In this document: one piece after another, positions 12,589 to 23,108 of the stretch
Numbering within the stretch: position 1 is the stretch's first letter
How the letters are laid out: every line of letters begins with the position of its first letter
Source of the DNA: Cyclaneusma minus
Lineage: Eukaryota; Ascomycota; Leotiomycetes; Marthamycetales; Marthamycetaceae
DNA length: 64,000 nt
Assembly (NCBI GenBank): GCA_037179335.1
Contig: JAKZHN010000033.1
Coordinates: forward strand, 1 to 64,000
Direction of reading: 5' to 3'
The notes under the pieces: generated by a model
The model's input: only the letters and a program-made list of their open reading frames with translations
Database searches by the model: none
What the model was told of the DNA's origin: nothing
Program-made: the position numbers and the translations under genes

Positions 12589-13524
12589 CGCCCCCTCCTC
12601 CCATCTCTTCGACCTCAAGCTTTACCTTCTGAACCAACAATGGCGCATTGTGCTGGTAGGCAGGTATTTAAAATCCCCAGCGACATCATTTTCACATTTT
12701 TGGTCTCTTGGCATTTTTCTGCCTGTTGTTAGTGGTGTTCAGCTTGGACAAAGTCTGCCACAACCCTTACCCGCCATTTTACCCCGATTACACCAAACCA
12801 CCGTCATCCACCCCTCTCACTGTCACTCATCCCTCTTACCGTCATGACCACAGCGTATCGCTTGTAAAAAGTCAGCATATCTTGCTCTCCCTGATTTCCA
12901 AATTCTATACTTGCGCTTCGAGAAGAGCAAGCGGGTAGTTCAAGCTCACAGAAGCCTTATATGTAGCTATGCCGTACGAACGAACCCTTGGTCATGCTAC
13001 CGTGATGTATTTTCAACCGAGTTGTTGTATTGCAGAGAAAGAGAAGGACTTCACGATGCCTTTATACCCAGAAACCCGCCAAGCTGCACGTGACTTTCCA
13101 GAAATCGAGACTAGCAACAATTCCACGATTGCAGCGCCGTCAACTGATCAGCCTTATGCCCTTACCCAAGAGATCCGAAGCCTCGGCAAAACCATAGAGT
13201 GACACAATGAGTGAGTGGGAATCCGCATCCGAACGAGCAAGGCTTTGGGAACTCAGGGGTAGGTTCATAGCATAAAATTCAAACCATCGTCTATGTATCC
13301 CTTGTTGTACACATTCATCATCCTGGTATCTGCACAACTCGTTCTTACCGGCAAAGTCATAGAAAAATTCAACCACCATGCGCAAGCCCATCGAACGCTG
13401 AATAGAAGAAGGAAACCAGTTTTTCAGTTTCGTCAACATAAATACAACAGTCCACCCCATTTCCTCTCCAGCGTTCTTCGTGTATCATCACCAGCCAGTG
13501 CTATCATCTTCCAGCAACAACCCA

Positions 13525-16378
13525 TCAATCATCCATCGGCTTATCCGTCAAACTAACCCCCACCCTCCCAGCACTTCCACCCTCCTCCCGCTCCGGCACC
13601 GTCGTATTCGTACTCGCACTAACCACACTCCCCAAGCTCCCCGCCGAATCCCTCTTATCCACAACCTGCCTCGCCAAGCTCCCCGTCTTCCTTCCAGCCG
13701 CAAACCTAGCCCCACTCCTTCCCAAACTATCTCTCTTCGCCACATTTCCACTTCCCCCTACATTTTCCTCCGTCCCGGTTCCAGTTCCCGTTTCGGTAGC
13801 GCTCACAGGCATATAAGCACTATGCTCCACCGCCGTTCCATTCGTCTCGGGCACTGAAGCAGGCGGACTAATCTCCTTCGGCACCTCCAAACTATGTCTC
13901 GCAGTCCCCACGCTTCCTCTCGAGCTACGACTGGCGGTTTCGCTACCAGTAGTACTAGGCGTAGCAGGCGCAACAGGGAAGCGCGTACCAGCCGCCGGGC
14001 CACTCGAGCGATCGCGGCGATGGCGCGGGCCTGGAGCAGGGCTCGTGGCGCGGCTGCGACTCCCGCCGCCGTGGCTCTGAGCAGCAATAATAGCGTTCTG
14101 ACGAGCTTCCATGGCGGCGCGGCGGTTGCTCTCGTCAGTGCTGATAGCGCGGGGGCGGTGGGAGTTGACAGAGGCGCTGTGGGCGAGCGAGGAGGCGCGC
14201 TTGAGTTCGGTGAAGATGGCTTCTTTGTGGGCGAAGAGGTCGCGGATGAGGCGGTAGGCGTGCTTGTCTTCCATGGTGAGGGCGTTTTCGAGACGGGGGC
14301 GGAGGATGCAGGGAGCGAGGGCTTGGGCGAGGGAGGCGATGTAGGCTTCGTCGGCGGAGGTGAGTTCGATTAGGCGCGTGAAGTGAGTCATTAGGGCGTC
14401 GAGGGTGGCGATGTTGGCGAGGCGGAGTTGGCTGAGGGTGTTTTGCAGGACGGAGATTCGTGTGCTTTCCGTGGACTCGGCTGCTGTGGTCGTGTAGATC
14501 GTCTTCATGATTTCGTAAACGTGCGAGGAGACCAAGGAATCTGTAGGGGGTTAGCTAGGGTGGAATTAGGGCTAAAATTTAGAGACGAGAACGACGTACC
14601 AGGAAGTTCAAGAAGATAAAGTTTGAGGGCGCTTGCAACAATGGGTATCTCGTAACGCTCCAAGGTATCAGGAGAAACTGGCTTTCCGTCGTTAATCACA
14701 TTACGGAGATGATGAGTTGCAGCCAATGGAACATCAACCAGCCAGATACTTCGACGAGCCTCATCACCTTCAAGCTCGGGGTAGTGCTTATCGAGGAACG
14801 TCAGAATCGTAGTGACAATGATTGGTACCCGCTTCTTGTCCGAGCGTGCTCTTGCTTCAAGATCAACACCGAATGTTTGTTCGTCCGCCGAATTGTAGTA
14901 GTTGTCGTAAACCTGGACCTTTGGTGCGAAACCTCCAGTTCGGTAGTTCTCCAACAAGTAGCGGAGATCACCAAGAGGTTGAACTGTCTCTTGGTAGAGC
15001 ATCATGTTGTCAACAGTGGATTGCAGACTTGGGATGACGTTGCTGATAGCTCCCGAGAAGTCCAGAACAACAGACTTAATAGCCTTGAGTCTGTCCAGCT
15101 CGCATCTCTCCATAAATTTCAGGTGCTCAACCATTGCTTCCTCGAGCTGACACCTGATGAGGTCCAGCTTTCGTACTGCGGCCTTGTATCTCTCGTCTGC
15201 CTGGGCTGACTCCCGGCGAAGACGGTCTCCGGGAGTTTCATTAGGGTATTGGTTGTTTAAGGGGTTCCAGCCCGCCAAGTATTCGTTGACCGTGCTAACA
15301 ACCGGGGAATCCGCAATACTGTCAGAGTTGGAGGCCAGAGTAGAGGTCCGGTTCATGACTGGTTTCTTTTCAGGGATACCTGTCCATTGGAAAGCTTTCG
15401 GTCTCCATTGGTAGTTCATCTTCGAGCTGTTTGCAAACACGTTGCCAACATTCCCAATCAGTCGTAAAAATTGATGACCGACAAGATCCTGACCGATTCG
15501 TTCTGCGTGGCTCACGCTTGTTGCGCTCATGTTCTTCTGCAGGTACTCCACGATTTCCGCACCAGTGGTCGTGTTCTGGTAAGTTCCGAGAATTGGAACC
15601 TTGGTTTCGCCCAGGCGGACGGTATTCAACATATGGGTCAAGACTTTCTTAACCTGTTCCGGAGTATAGGTCTCGTCGCCGATTTCCAAGAACTCCTCGT
15701 TATCGCTGTCATTTTCCTCAGGAACTTTGATCTCCGGGATCTGTGGCATGACCTTAGTAGGACTTATCACTTCTTTGGGGTCCTGGAAGGCAAGCTTGTT
15801 CTCCTCCTCGAGATCCTCGACTAAACGACACTTGTTGAAATATTGGGTTCGCAATTTCCTAACCAGCTCGGCTTGTCGGTCGTGCACCTTTATTCGTCCC
15901 TGGAGTTCATCTTGCGAGTTTTGGATCCGACCAGCGTGTGCATCGCACCATCTACTGAAAGGGTTCACGACGAGTTCTCGAATATTGGATGCGATCTTTC
16001 GGTGGTTCTTGGCGGCTTCTTCCATCTCACCTCGCAGACCGTCATAAGCCTGGCTCAGTCAGTTTCTGGAGCCTTCAGATAGCAAAATTACAATTATTAC
16101 CTTCTTCACACTTGCGCCATCATCTCGCTTGAATCCACCCTGGATTTTGTCGGTAGCTGGACCGATATCACCCAACTTTTGACCGTAGAGATCCTCTGCT
16201 TCCGCCCGCATCCGCGCAATAGTGAGGATTTGCCCATTTTCAGCCACACCTTGCTGTAGCTTTCCGAAGAGGACACCGAGACCTGGAGAAGTTCAGCATG
16301 TGATAATAGCATCTGGAGCAGTCCTTTGTTACCTCCAGCATAGTCGCCGGACCAGAAGGAGTCGGCGAAGCCCGGCAT
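13525..16378 (-). CDS. F-BAR / DEP / RhoGAP protein (Rgd2-like Rho GTPase-activating protein)
   Basis: Four exons on the minus strand: 16333-16378, 16101-16282, 14600-16049 and 13525-14540. All introns are GT..AG, and the spliced length of 2694 nt gives 897 aa. The protein starts MPGFADSFWSGDYAGG and continues as a coiled F-BAR (FCH) domain. A DEP domain sits at about 208-296 (LTHMLNTVRLGE...EIVEYLQKNM), then the rest of the helical membrane-binding part, and a RhoGAP domain at about 469-670. The last 200 residues are Ser/Thr/Arg-rich and disordered. This order is that of fungal Rgd2-type GAPs, which bind membranes and down-regulate Rho/Cdc42 GTPases during polarised growth and septation. Oddity: where most RhoGAPs have G-x-F-R with the catalytic arginine, this one reads RRSIWLVDVP at about 508-517, so the arginine finger is not obvious. 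Confidence 0.9.
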
Positions 16379-17198
16379 GGTTGTATGCGCCGCGTAGGAT
16401 ATCGTGTGTAAAAGAGAGGATCGCTCAGGGGAGCCGTTCGTGTCGTGGTGTAACGATCGCTGGGTTTTGGGCCACGGGGTGGGAGGTAGAGGTCGCAGGT
16501 GAACCAAGAAAGTTTCAACCGCGGCGCTGGAAACAAAGTCGTAAATCGTTCGGGCTTGGGTCACTTCGCTTCAAAGAACCGACGGCTGGGCGGCAGTCGA
16601 CAGTGGGTTTGGCAGTGGTTCAGCCACAAGCATGGCTCTGTCCTAACGGCGTGTACGAGAGTATTCTAAAATGAGTTGGCCAAGTTTGTCGATCACCACA
16701 TGAGCCGTCGCATAATCTGGGGTTGCCAGGTTAGGTGCCTTATGGCCTAAGATGTCTCTGAATTGCCTTCGGTGAATCTCGGCCCGATATGCAGCTATCT
16801 AATCTCTCGGAACAGCCACAATTTAATTGTGACGTCCATTTTTGCACCTCGTAAGGTCCTACATGTATATTCAAGCTTGGATACTCTTGTCAATCCTTAG
16901 ACTTCACTTTTTTCCTTTCCCCCAAATTACCCCTTATTGACCCCCTTATCTGCTCCTCACCGTCAGGCTGCCATCTTTCAATAGCGCCCCCCTTAAACCT
17001 GATTGACGCTCCAATTGTCATTTCGTTAGTTGACGACTGACGTGACCGACCGTAACACTGCCACTACCCTGCCACACCCTCCCTGCCTCCACCCACCCAG
17101 GATCCCCGTTTCACCCGTCCTTGGCTGTCACCGTCACCCCAAGCTTCATTACCTCACATGTAAACATCCCAATCGGCATCAATATTCAATCCGCCATC
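16379..17198. other. Intergenic, divergent promoter region
   Basis: This 820-bp region separates the start codons of the minus-strand RhoGAP gene and the plus-strand dipeptidase gene, so it must hold both promoters. CT-rich stretches at about 16900-17000 and 17080-17150 resemble fungal core promoter and 5' UTR sequence for the dipeptidase. No open frame here is credible beyond a 5' extension of the dipeptidase frame. Confidence 0.6.
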
Positions 17199-19649
17199 AT
17201 GCTGGCAACAGAACAAGACGCTCTCCTCCCGCACGACTCGAAGCGAGCACCCGAAATATCCACCAACTCCCATCCTCCAAGTCTCCACGATGATCCTGAA
17301 GACTTGGCCCCGGTGCCAGAACAAGATCCCGTGACTACGCTTCGCGTCCTCCTATTCCGCGTTATTTTGCCTGGACTCGGGTTGCTGCTCGTTGCTGCGT
17401 TCTCTTTGACCGTTGTGATTGATGCACTTCTTCCTGGTGGGATTCATATGCCACATTCGCGGCCATCAACCATAAAAGAGCGTGTTGACAAGATTTTGAC
17501 TGAGACACCGTTGATAGGTTTGTCTTTTACTTTACTTGTGGCAGATGCTGCTAGATTGACTTTTTTTTTTTTTCTCTTTTTGGGGTGGTTGTTAACTGAA
17601 TTGAGTTGATCTAATTGGACTTGGCTGATAGAAAACAGATGGACACAATGATTTGGCTATTCTGATTCGCGCTTTTTACAACAATCATATCTATGGCGAG
17701 AATTTTACGACACCGTTTGAGGAGGGTGGGATGCTTGGCCATGTTGATCTGCCACGATTGAAGAAGGGAAAGAATGGAGGTGCTTTTTGGTCGGCTTTTG
17801 CTCCTTGTCCGGCGAATGGGTCGGATTTCTCAACGGAGAACATGCTTCCTTGTGAGTTGATCTTCTCATTTTATTATATTTCAAGTTATTTTGAGGCTAT
17901 CTTGTCGTCCGTTATGTGGAGAAAGGGTAGCGTTGCCGTGATTATGTCACTTTCTGTATCATCTTCTTCCTCAACCTGGATCCCTTGCGGTTCAATACAT
18001 GTATATTGTATGCAAGTCAAAGCTTGGACTGCTACTCGTCATATTTGACATTGCGGCGGTGACTGGGAAAGTTTCACGTCATCAAACTCACACGCGCTTT
18101 GACCGTGCGGTATTAGCTTTCGGCGAGTCCGCTGCCGTTAAATGTCATCGAGGACACAGGCCTTCTCGGCTCTTTGAGGGTCCATTGACCTACATGTAGT
18201 CTCAGTCCGCTTCAAGATGATGAATGGCGTCTGTGGAAACGAAGAGAAAATGTATTTGAAAAGAAGCGAGATAGCTAGACATTTCATACCACACATCTGG
18301 CCGCAACTCGATGCCCCTATCTCATGTTTGTAGCTCTTGGAAAGCTGTGTGAAACTATTCAGGTATTCGCGAGTCGTTGCATGGAAGTTAAAAGGGGAAC
18401 TGAAGATCGAGGAGTGAAAACAGTCACTAAAGAGCAGAACAGCGCTGTAGGGGAAATACTTTGGGCCCTAAAGACCAATGTGGACTTACAGGAAGATACC
18501 TAGTGGTCATCGCCGCCGTCAGGTGCTCAAGATGTTTCGACCTCCCAGTTCACAAGTCTAGGATGCTGCAACCACCAACTTTTACTCCTTTCCCTTGATG
18601 TAATTCAATTCTCTCCCCATCTCCCACTTATCTCCTCCTCATCCTAACACGTAACATTCCATCACCACTAACCTCCTCCACCCCCAGCCGTCGATTTCAC
18701 CCTCCAACAAATCGACGTCCTGCACCGCCTCCAAGCCATGTACCCAACCCACTTCTCCTCCCCCCACATAAATTCCAGCACCGCCCTCTCCACCTTCCGC
18801 AAATCTCAACTCATCTCACCCATCGGCATCGAAGGCCTCCACCAAATCGGCAACTCCGCCTCCACCCTCCGCCTCTTCCACTCCCTCGGCGTCCGCTACG
18901 CCACCCTAACCCACAACTGCCACAACATCTTCGCCGACTCCGCCCTTTCCGAAACTCCCCCCTCTCTCGACCATCCACACGGTGGCATCCGCGTCGCCAC
19001 CCCCAAATGGCACGGCGTTTCCCCCTTAGGCCAAAAACTAATCAAAGAAATGAACCGCATTGGCATGATTGTCGATCTCGCCCACGTCTCCCAAGACACT
19101 ATGCGCGATGTGCTCGGTGCATTCCCAGAAAAATGGGAAGGCTCGCTCGCACCACCCATTTACTCGCACAGTTCCGCCTATTCCATTTGTCCCCACCCGC
19201 GTAACGTCCCCGACGACATTCTCCACCTCGTCGCAGCAAAACGCGGTTTGGTAATGGTGAATTTCTCACCAGATTTTATTTCCTGCAACAACGATGGGAA
19301 CGACAGTGAAAACGGTGTGCCGACGTTTTATCCGGGGAATGCTACATTGGCGCAGGTGGTGAAGCACGTAACACACATAGGCGAACTAATCGGTTATGAT
19401 TACGTGGGACTGGGAAGTGATTTCGACGGTATTGAGAGGGTGCCGGAGGGATTGGAGGATGTGGGGGATTATCCGAAGTTGGTGAAGGAACTGCTGAAAG
19501 CCGGGGTCGGTGATGAGAATGTGGGGAAGGTGGTGGGGGGGAATGTGTTGAGGGTTTGGGGGGAGGTGGATGGGGTGGCGGAGAGGATGCAGAGGGAGGG
19601 GGTGGTGCCGATGGAGGATGAGTTGCCGGGGTTGGGGGTGGGTGGTTGA
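17199..19649 (+). CDS. Membrane-anchored dipeptidase, peptidase family M19
   Basis: Exons 17199-17517, 17639-17851 and 18688-19649 join to 1494 nt (497 aa). Residues about 50-78 form one hydrophobic segment (VILPGLGLLLVAAFSLTVV), so the enzyme is likely a type II membrane protein with its catalytic part outside the cytosol. M19 signatures are present: DGHNDLA with metal ligands H109 and D111 across the first junction, SVDFTLQQIDVLHRL at the second, HNCHNIFAD, IVDLAHVS, SHSSAYSICPHPRN and VGLGSDFDG. Family members are zinc enzymes that hydrolyse dipeptides. I chose the Met at 17199 because the in-frame extension to 17121 has no family character. The second intron is 836 bp, about ten times the others here. 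The first half of exon 3 is strongly C-rich and the second half G-rich. Confidence 0.9.
17852..18687 (+). other. Unusually long intron of the M19 gene
   Basis: The donor is gtgagt after ATGCTTCCTT and the acceptor is cccccag before CCGTCGATTTC. Joining them restores S-V-D-F-T in frame. Other introns in this window are about 50-120 bp. I see no recognisable coding or repeat content inside. Short frames such as 17999-18199 have no family resemblance. Confidence 0.7.
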
Positions 19650-19989
19650 TGGGTTGGTTGGGAGTAGTTGACGTAGTGAAAGGATTCGTTGTGCTGTACA
19701 GATGCCTGATGGTTGAATGATATACAACCTATCTGCCGAGTACTTATATATAAAGCAGAGAGCTAGTGTAAGTAGACTTGCTCCGGCGGCTCAACCTCAA
19801 GGTGTACAACTGTTCCACACCACACTTCAACATTCACTTCGTCTAGTTTAGGATCATATACCTTATCAAAGATTCAACTCACCGGGGGGAGACTCTCGTT
19901 TGGGAGAAACGCCCAGAAAGAGTCTTCTCGGTCGGCAAAAACAAGTACAAACAAAAATCAAAATTGGCAAAAAGTGGCAAAAAAAAAAT

Positions 19990-20100
19990 TCCAACTGCGC
20001 TCCTGGTCACAGTTGAATCTCCACCCGCGTGAATGCAGCAGGTTTGATTTAGCCAATGTCTGAAGAAGCAATTAATATGAGGACAGCGCCGAAAAGTGAA
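19990..20100 (-). mobile_element. tRNA-like SINE relic, copy 2 (3' part)
   Basis: On the minus strand this repeats the 3' half of the adjacent copy at 20140-20295: GGCTAAATCAAACC, then GGGTGGAGATTCAACTGTGACC, AGGAGCGCA and a T-run followed by GCC. The corresponding pieces in copy 1 are GGCCGAATCAAACC, GGTGGGGGTTCGATTGTAACC and AGGAGCACA. The B-box-like part is degraded (GATTCAACTG). No A box is visible. Confidence 0.5.
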
Positions 20101-20139
20101 TGGCCAAAACTCCAAAAGTTTTAGGGGCAAAAAGAAAAG

Positions 20140-20295
20140 GCAAAAAGTCCGATTGTGCTCCTGGTTACAATCGAACCCCCACCAGTAAACTGGTTTGATT
20201 CGGCCACAAACACCACTTGTTGGGGTTACTCCTGCGTACCCGGCCCTGCCAGGTAGGGAGTCTTCTACCATTCGAACTGAGCCAAGGAGCCCGTG
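20140..20295 (-). mobile_element. tRNA-like SINE relic, copy 1
   Basis: Read on the minus strand, GGCTCCT is followed by a good Pol III A box (TGGCTCAGTTCGAATGG, about 20268-20285) and about 100 nt later by a B box (GGTTCGATTGT, about 20165-20176). AGGAGC follows and could pair with the 5' GCTCCT, and then a TTTTT run. The distance is too long and the anticodon and T stems too poor for a normal tRNA. A tRNA-derived SINE, or a tRNA pseudogene duplicated in tandem, is the better reading. Confidence 0.5.
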
Positions 20296-20798
20296 ATATT
20301 TGAATATGCTGATTGTTTGCCATTTCGGTACATAAGGTGAGGCCCTCAATGCATTTTTTTTCTGCCCTCATACCCTGCACCCGCTTCATATGTTGTCCTG
20401 TGATGACTTTTACTCTCTGAGACACTTGTTGCGCACATACGACGTCTCTGGTCCTGCGCTACTAAAATTCCTCCTTCCTCTTACCCCAACACTTCACCAA
20501 CGAAATCCCAGAATTCTCTTTCACAGCTGGCATCTCGCGCCTTGTCACTGCAGTGTGCGAAAAAAAATACAATGTGCCATCCGCTTTCATAATTCATCCA
20601 AAGCTCACCGATCGCGTATTTCGACCTTGTCACAGAACAAACACTTCATCGTCAATTCCTAGATCTTCAAATTCGTCATCATGAATCTCGTGAATAGTCT
20701 GCAGTAACTACCTAGTATCATCATCGCGCCATAGTCTCAGCCGCCCGCATGCCCTCGCACCAACACATCCAACCCATCCATCTGAAAGCTTCGGAACA

Positions 20799-22037
20799 TC
20801 AAATCCGATACATCCACTCCCTATGATCGAAAACGACTTCGAAGTCGACGTCCTCGAATGTGCCGACTGCGGCAAATAAATCATGCGCGCCCTCCAGGCC
20901 CTCCACCGGCCCATCTTGCACCGCATCGCCCTCCTCGTGCAAATCCCATCTCCCGACCTCTCTGCCATTGCGGGTGAAAAACACTTCTACATCTACCAAG
21001 TCGCGAATCGTCTTCTTCTTCTCCTCTTTCTTCTTCCCACCCCCCTCTTTCCCACTTCCTCCACCAGCAACCTCCTCATAGCTCGGCAACCCCACCTCCT
21101 TTTCCTCAAACACCTGCTTTTTCTCCCTAAACCTCATGCCAATCCCCAAGACCTCACCTGGTCTAAAAGCATCGGTGAAATCCTTCCCGCCCCAGCGATC
21201 GTTGACGTATTTGTGTCCATCATCTCCATGAACCCCCACACTAGCGCGTTCCCAGCCCGGTAATCGGAACGTGGGGAAAGGTTTCGCGACATATCCGAGC
21301 GCCAAGCAAACCTCCTCTCTGTTCCCCCGCCCAATCTTCACCTCAAAGTAAATCGTCTTACTACTCTTATTACCCTCATTGATGGGTGAGTGCATTTGTA
21401 CTGAATACAGCGGTAAATCTGAAATCAGACTGTTATCGTCATTGCGGGGTTTTGTGACACCGCGGAAATGACCTTGTCGCACTTCGGAGAGTGAGCCAAC
21501 GTATTCGGAGGGTTTGTGCAGGGAGATGTTGTCGGCGACTAGTTTTTGCTGGTCGGAGGTGGAGAGGAAGACGGGTTTTTGGAGGGGGTGGGCGGCGGTC
21601 CAGCGCTGGCCGCGGTCGGCGGAGGAGGTGGTGGCGTTGTTCGCGGAACTGCGGTCGTAGCCGAGGGATGGCGGGGGAGGGAGTTCGGAGTTGTCGGGGA
21701 CGGCTTCGCGCCAGGGGTGTTGGGTGGGAGGGGGGCCGGGGGGTGGTGCGTAAGTTTCGTTGTTGGATTTGGGAGGGGGGCCGGCTGGGGGAGCATAGGT
21801 TTGTGAGGGTGGAGGGCCGGGTGGGGGTGCGTAGGTTGGAGTTTGGGAGTGGGATGGTGGAGGGCCGGGAGGCGGGGCATAGTTGTTGTTGTGGCTGTTT
21901 GACGACATCTTGGCGGTGTCGGTCAGTGGTGATGTGTATTGTCCGGGATTGGGAGAGTTGGCTGTCTCGAGGTCGTGGACTTGGTTGTTGTAGACTGTCG
22001 GTAAAGTTGGTGTTCTTGATGACTTCGAGAAGCACAT
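20799..22037 (-). CDS. Proline-rich SPRY-domain protein
   Basis: Single exon, 412 aa. Residues about 53-104 contain four spaced repeats of the type YAPPPGPPP, a disordered proline-rich arm able to bind SH3 or WW domains. Residues about 205-408 look like a SPRY domain: TIYFEVKIGRGNREEVCLALGY, then LPGWERASVGVHGDDGHKY with the typical turn, then a C-terminal VGTFEDVDFEVVFD. A Gly/Lys/Glu-rich insert (about 321-343) interrupts the fold just after LPSYEE, a possible PY-type motif. SPRY domains bind protein partners. Some fungal family members are adaptors for Rsp5-type ubiquitin ligases, but this one has no transmembrane segment, so its role is open. An internal Met at residue 44 (MSSNSHNNN) could be the real start. 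Confidence 0.8.
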   Translation of the reverse strand: MCFSKSSRTPTLPTVYNNQVHDLETANSPNPGQYTSPLTDTAKMSSNSHNNNYAPPPGPPPSHSQTPTYAPPPGPPPSQTYAPPAGPPPKSNNETYAPPPGPPPTQHPWREAVPDNSELPPPPSLGYDRSSANNATTSSADRGQRWTAAHPLQKPVFLSTSDQQKLVADNISLHKPSEYVGSLSEVRQGHFRGVTKPRNDDNSLISDLPLYSVQMHSPINEGNKSSKTIYFEVKIGRGNREEVCLALGYVAKPFPTFRLPGWERASVGVHGDDGHKYVNDRWGGKDFTDAFRPGEVLGIGMRFREKKQVFEEKEVGLPSYEEVAGGGSGKEGGGKKKEEKKKTIRDLVDVEVFFTRNGREVGRWDLHEEGDAVQDGPVEGLEGAHDLFAAVGTFEDVDFEVVFDHREWMYRI

Positions 22038-22114
22038 GATGAGTGTAAGGAAGATGTGGAACTTTGAAGTGGGGTTGCTTGTATTATGTTGCTAGCGAAA
22101 GCTATCTAGGTACC

Positions 22115-22943
22115 TTAGCGAGGCGAGCCTGTTTTGAAAAACGATTGCACACCGGTCGTGCAATGGTGCTATGGTCGCGCGACCTTGCCAAATCTGGCAA
22201 TCGTTTATTAGCTATCGCAAGGTCGCGCAATCATAGCGCGGTCGCCAGATTTGGCGACGATCGCAAAGTCGCGCAATCATAGCACGATTGCAAGCAAGAT
22301 AGGTTTTCAAATTTAAAAATTCAATTTTAATTTAATATTCAGCTCTAGCTTCAAATATTCAGTTTCAGCTTCAAATATTCAACTCTAGCTTTAAATATCC
22401 AGCTCCAGCTTTAGCTCCAGCTCCAGCTCCAACACCACCACCCTCCAGCCTCCAGCTCCAGCTCCAGCGCATGTGTATTGAGGTCCGAGTGGGCAGCCTG
22501 GTATGCGCTATGGCAAGGGTGAGGGTAAGGGCCTGGTATAATATGGTTAGTATAATGTAAATAAATTGCGTATGGAAATTTAGCTAGAGCTAAAGCTAGA
22601 GCTGCTGCGCTGGAGCTGGAGCTGGTGCTGGAATTGGAGCTGGAGGCTGGAGGCTGGAATTGGAGCTGGAGCTGGAGTTGGAGGGTGGTGGTGTTAAAGC
22701 TGGAGCTGAAGCTGAATGTTTGGAGCTGGAGTTGGATTTGGAGCTCAAGGCTAAAGGCTTTTTTTTTTGCTAAGGCATAGAATTATAAAATCCTGGCAAT
22801 TAGGTAATTATAGCAATTATAGCGATTATAGCAAAATTTGCAATTATAAAATCGAACTTGGCAACGATTGCAAAATCGCGCGATTATAGCATTATTGCAC
22901 GATTAATATGCGATTGTTTTTTAAAATAGCCTTGCTCCGCTAA
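22115..22943. repeat. Foldback (long inverted-repeat) element
   Basis: The left end (TTAGCGAGGCGAGCCTG, then TTTTGAAAAACGATTGCAC, then TGGTCGCGCGACCTTGC) matches the reverse complement of the right end (TTAGCGGAGCAAGGCTAT, TTTTAAAAAACAATCGCA, ATAATCGCGCGATTTTGC). Inside, arms built from GCTCCA repeats (about 22380-22475) meet their inverted partner of TGGAGC repeats (about 22595-22745), including caccaccaccctcca against tggagggtggtggtg. The loop is about 110 bp. The right arm carries many more T and A substitutions than the left, so it lies on the mutated side of the composition boundary. No transposase is present, so the element is non-autonomous if mobile. Confidence 0.7.
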
Positions 22944-23056
22944 AATATATATTGTATTTCACAGGCAGATTTTATAAACCAGGATTTTTTGGTTTATAAA
23001 ATAAGGCTATATAATGCTATATTGGCAAAAAAACGGGCTATGCAAGCAAATTATTA

Positions 23057-23108
23057 GGGGCTATTATATGCACGCTATAGAGTGCACGCCTTTATCCCAA
23101 CTAGGCAG
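23057..23108 (+). repeat. Left copy of the 52-bp boundary inverted repeat
   Basis: The segment from ggggctattatatgcacg to actaggcag is the inverted counterpart of 44756-44807. Over 52 aligned bases without a gap, every difference is a transition (C/T or A/G), as expected from RIP. The core contains two copies of the GTGCAC-type hexamer with an 8-base spacer. Confidence 0.8.

Larger units (their letters stand above)
10990..13200. repeat. Degenerate tandem array, four units of about 600 bp
   Basis: Four diverged copies follow one another, with boundaries near 10990, 11630, 12190 and 12785. Shared markers recur at regular spacing. ccttttatac occurs at about 11259, 11873 and 12456, with a variant at 13058. 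tcaggtatataa occurs at about 11406, 11990 and 12576. ccgtcat and ccaccgtcat blocks recur before cccctcctgtcac-type runs. Spacings are 615, 583 and 601 bp for the first marker and 584 and 586 bp for the second. Divergence is high but composition is normal, so the array has not been RIP-mutated like the neighbouring block. The open frames inside are short and not shared between units. I recognise no product. Confidence 0.8.

Noticed and set aside
13894..14373. Plus-strand open frame opposite the RhoGAP C-terminus
   Set aside because: It is the antisense of the Ser/Ala/Arg-rich tail of a well-supported gene.
20140..20295. Intron-containing functional tRNA gene
   Set aside because: A and B boxes exist, but the T stem does not pair, no loop with U33 and a sensible anticodon is found, and the 3' half is duplicated next door.
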